Below, in pieces: positions 13,066 through 14,297 of a DNA stretch of 14,297 bases. A model generated the notes under the pieces. That model saw nothing but the letters and a program-made list of their open reading frames with translations. It searched no databases and was not told the origin of the DNA. The stretch's first letter is position 1; every line of letters begins with the position of its first letter. Source of the DNA: CAZAGO01 sp964485045 (GTDB taxonomy: Archaea; Nanobdellota; Nanobdellia; Pacearchaeales; GW2011-AR1); the NCBI GenBank assembly GCA_964485045.1, contig CAZAGO010000018.1, positions 1 to 14,297 on the forward strand. The letters are read 5' to 3'. A program made the position numbers and the translations under genes.

Positions 13066-13083
13066 CGCCCCGACCGAGGGGGC
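13066..13083 (-). repeat. Island boundary motif, copy 5, inside a hairpin
   Basis: The minus-strand core is GGTCGGGGCG, one base different from the others. It is the right half of a perfect 5-bp GC stem, GCCCC-7 nt loop-GGGGC (13067-13083). It lies 17 bp beyond the stop of the metallopeptidase and about 60 bp before the DUF4258-like gene. No T tract follows on either strand, so a classical terminator is not shown. Confidence 0.65.
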
Positions 13084-13100
13084 TATAAAAAGTTATACTG

Positions 13101-14081
13101 TTAGGGATTGATTGGCAATCCTTTTACCATTTGGATATATTCATTTACACACTTTTCGAGATAATCTCCCTCAAAAACACTTTTCTTATCTCCTATTTGA
13201 TATTTAGTGAAAGTGTATATCAAAGCAGATAACTTAAACCTAGAATTACGAGAGTATTTATATTCATTAAAATTCCTTAAAGGAATCTTTCTATTTCTGT
13301 AATTTGGAATCTTCTCCCTATTTAACAGACCATATTTTATTGCAAAAATCCCTTCCGGAACCAAAGTATCTGCAATGGCCTCCCTAAATGTCCAAAAGTC
13401 TAATCCCATTTTATTTATTTTTTCTTTAACTTTTTTCCATTTATTTCTCGAGGTATTATCTTCCAAAAGATGTAAAATCTCATGAACAACCACACACAAA
13501 TCTAACTTAATATCTTGTAAATCAAATTTATTTATATTTTGAGGCTCCAACACAACGTGCTTTTTTGGGAAGATGTTAGCACCTCCCCCAGATTTCCATT
13601 CATTGAGGCCGGAGACAAGATGAACATATACCTTCTTTGGATAAGCTACAGATTCATAAAATTTTGCTATTTCTTTAATCATTAAATTCAATTGGTGTTT
13701 CTTTGCTTCTTTTTCCAAGATAATTTTTCTCTTTTCAAGGAATAATTTTGATTCTAAATAAAGAATATGTAAATTATTATAAAAATGATTTATGATTTTT
13801 TTGATTATACTAAATTCTCTTTTATTCAGTTTTTTCTTTAATTTTGCTTCAACTTGCTTAAAGTTTTTAAAAGGATAAAAATAAGAATCTAAATCTCCCC
13901 ATCCATTTTTTTTTCTTATTTTTGTATATTCTTCAAGAAGTTCATTATCTTTAGAAGATAATCTAAACCTCTTTTCATAATATTTCCTTATAGACTTTCT
14001 AGTATGAAAGTCCCATTGAGATAAGGAATCAAGGATGTGGAAAAAAGTGGGTGGCTCCCGAACAGTAAAAATTATCTCCAT
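13101..14081 (-). CDS. HExxH zinc metallopeptidase-like protein
   Basis: This 326-residue soluble protein has no signal peptide. Residues 25-145 are helical and strongly basic, with a coiled-coil-like stretch at about 105-140. The catalytic core is CVVVHEILHLLED, giving H200-E201-x-x-H204. A likely third zinc ligand is E234 in FREAIADTL, 29 residues on, which is the gluzincin layout (HExxH...E, with (E)xx(A/D)D). KYGLLNREKIPNYRNRKIPL and a tyrosine-rich C-terminus complete it. I cannot name the family; a substrate-binding N-terminal half and peptidase C-terminal half is inference. A GAGG lies just before the ATG, and a TATA-like TTTTAAAT lies about 20-28 nt upstream. It is the first unit of the island and precedes the DUF4258/DUF2283 pair, from which boundary copy 5 separates it. 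Confidence 0.72.
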   Translation of the reverse strand: MEIIFTVREPPTFFHILDSLSQWDFHTRKSIRKYYEKRFRLSSKDNELLEEYTKIRKKNGWGDLDSYFYPFKNFKQVEAKLKKKLNKREFSIIKKIINHFYNNLHILYLESKLFLEKRKIILEKEAKKHQLNLMIKEIAKFYESVAYPKKVYVHLVSGLNEWKSGGGANIFPKKHVVLEPQNINKFDLQDIKLDLCVVVHEILHLLEDNTSRNKWKKVKEKINKMGLDFWTFREAIADTLVPEGIFAIKYGLLNREKIPNYRNRKIPLRNFNEYKYSRNSRFKLSALIYTFTKYQIGDKKSVFEGDYLEKCVNEYIQMVKGLPINP

Positions 14082-14264
14082 AATCCTCTTAAGAGAAAGG
14101 AATTTAAAAGTATTTCTTTCCTCCGGAGAGGATATAATCTTTTACAAATTTTCCCCACCACAACAATTATTTCATAAATATAGGGATTAGCTATAAATAA
14201 AATACCTTGCAACTTAATGGTATTAAATGGAATATTTCAGACCGGGATTAAATAAGGGGGGCGT
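14082..14264. other. Intergenic region with two possible promoters
   Basis: I see no gene and no copy of the island motif here. CTCCGGAG near 14122-14129 is a perfect 8-bp palindrome. The AT-rich part 14160-14230 could hold TATA elements for a plus-strand gene at the right edge. Confidence 0.4.
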
Positions 14265-14297
14265 ATGACACTTAAGTTATATTCTTTGAAAATAAAA
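14265..14297 (+). CDS. Possible start of a gene, cut by the right edge
   Basis: An ATG at 14265 opens MTLKLYSLKIK to the window edge. It is preceded 4 nt upstream by AAGGGGGG, a possible Shine-Dalgarno sequence. Only 11 codons are visible, so this could be chance. Confidence 0.3.
   Translation, partial: MTLKLYSLKIK

Noticed and set aside
8398..13083. Canonical integron attC sites at the island repeats
   Set aside because: The repeated GTTGGGG resembles GTTRRRY, and copy 3 has ACCCAAC able to pair with it. But copies 1, 2, 4 and 5 lack a matching RYYYAAC box at the right distance, no L-box pairing is evident, the seventh base is G rather than a pyrimidine, and no integrase gene is in the window.
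8398..13083. CRISPR array
   Set aside because: The repeats are few, differ in length, are hundreds to thousands of bases apart, and lie between protein genes.
13066..13083. Intrinsic terminator at the GC hairpin
   Set aside because: The stem is real, but no T tract follows on either strand, and archaeal termination relies mainly on T tracts.

Overview
The window looks like a piece of an AT-rich genome from a small-genome archaeon, most likely of the DPANN type (Woesearchaeota/Pacearchaeota-like; this placement is inference). Supporting signs are an archaeal/eukaryotic-type tryptophanyl-tRNA synthetase, TATA boxes about 22-33 nt before start codons (leaderless-style promoters), short gaps between genes, many small membrane-anchored proteins with beta-sandwich domains, and RelE/RelB-like modules of the archaeal kind.

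Left part (1-5100) is a cell-envelope region. It holds a partial membrane protein, a 595-residue surface protein with Ig-like modules and a C-terminal anchor, a 57-residue PLDc_N-type membrane protein, a DedA/VTT membrane protein, a membrane-anchored beta-sandwich protein, a secreted DUF5667-like protein, and a three-helix membrane protein with a DUF4352-like domain. The last two have upstream regions that are copies of one another (about 86 bp, 4159-4244 and 5013-5097). The duplication left a 13-codon leader ORF in front of the second gene.

Middle part (5125-8330) is a tryptophan-decoding locus. trpS and a preceding gene encoding a class I synthetase-like protein without catalytic signatures overlap by ATGA on the minus strand. 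They are divergent from an intronless tRNA-Trp(CCA) gene, with a perfectly palindromic TATA box midway between the two. The tRNA has discriminator base G73, unusual for an archaeal tRNA-Trp, and the synthetase has KMSAH in place of KMSAS. Two plus-strand genes follow: a membrane-anchored PsbP/Mog1-like protein and a 65-residue unknown.

Right part (8331-14081) is an accessory island in which every gene is on the minus strand. It holds a secreted unknown protein, two paralogous RelB/RelE-type toxin-antitoxin pairs, a Fic protein with its inhibitory motif, an overlapping DUF4258-like/DUF2283-like pair (probable toxin-antitoxin), and a HExxH metallopeptidase. These units are separated by five copies of a GC-rich motif, minus-strand GGTTGGGGCG. 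The motif is absent from the rest of the window and sits in the gap after each unit. Two copies belong to a 46-bp perfect direct repeat; a third shares both ends of that repeat around a longer centre. The one-direction, one-unit-one-repeat layout is cassette-like. It does not match a canonical integron attC site, and no integrase is visible. This punctuated toxin/Fic array is the best candidate here for an undescribed system.
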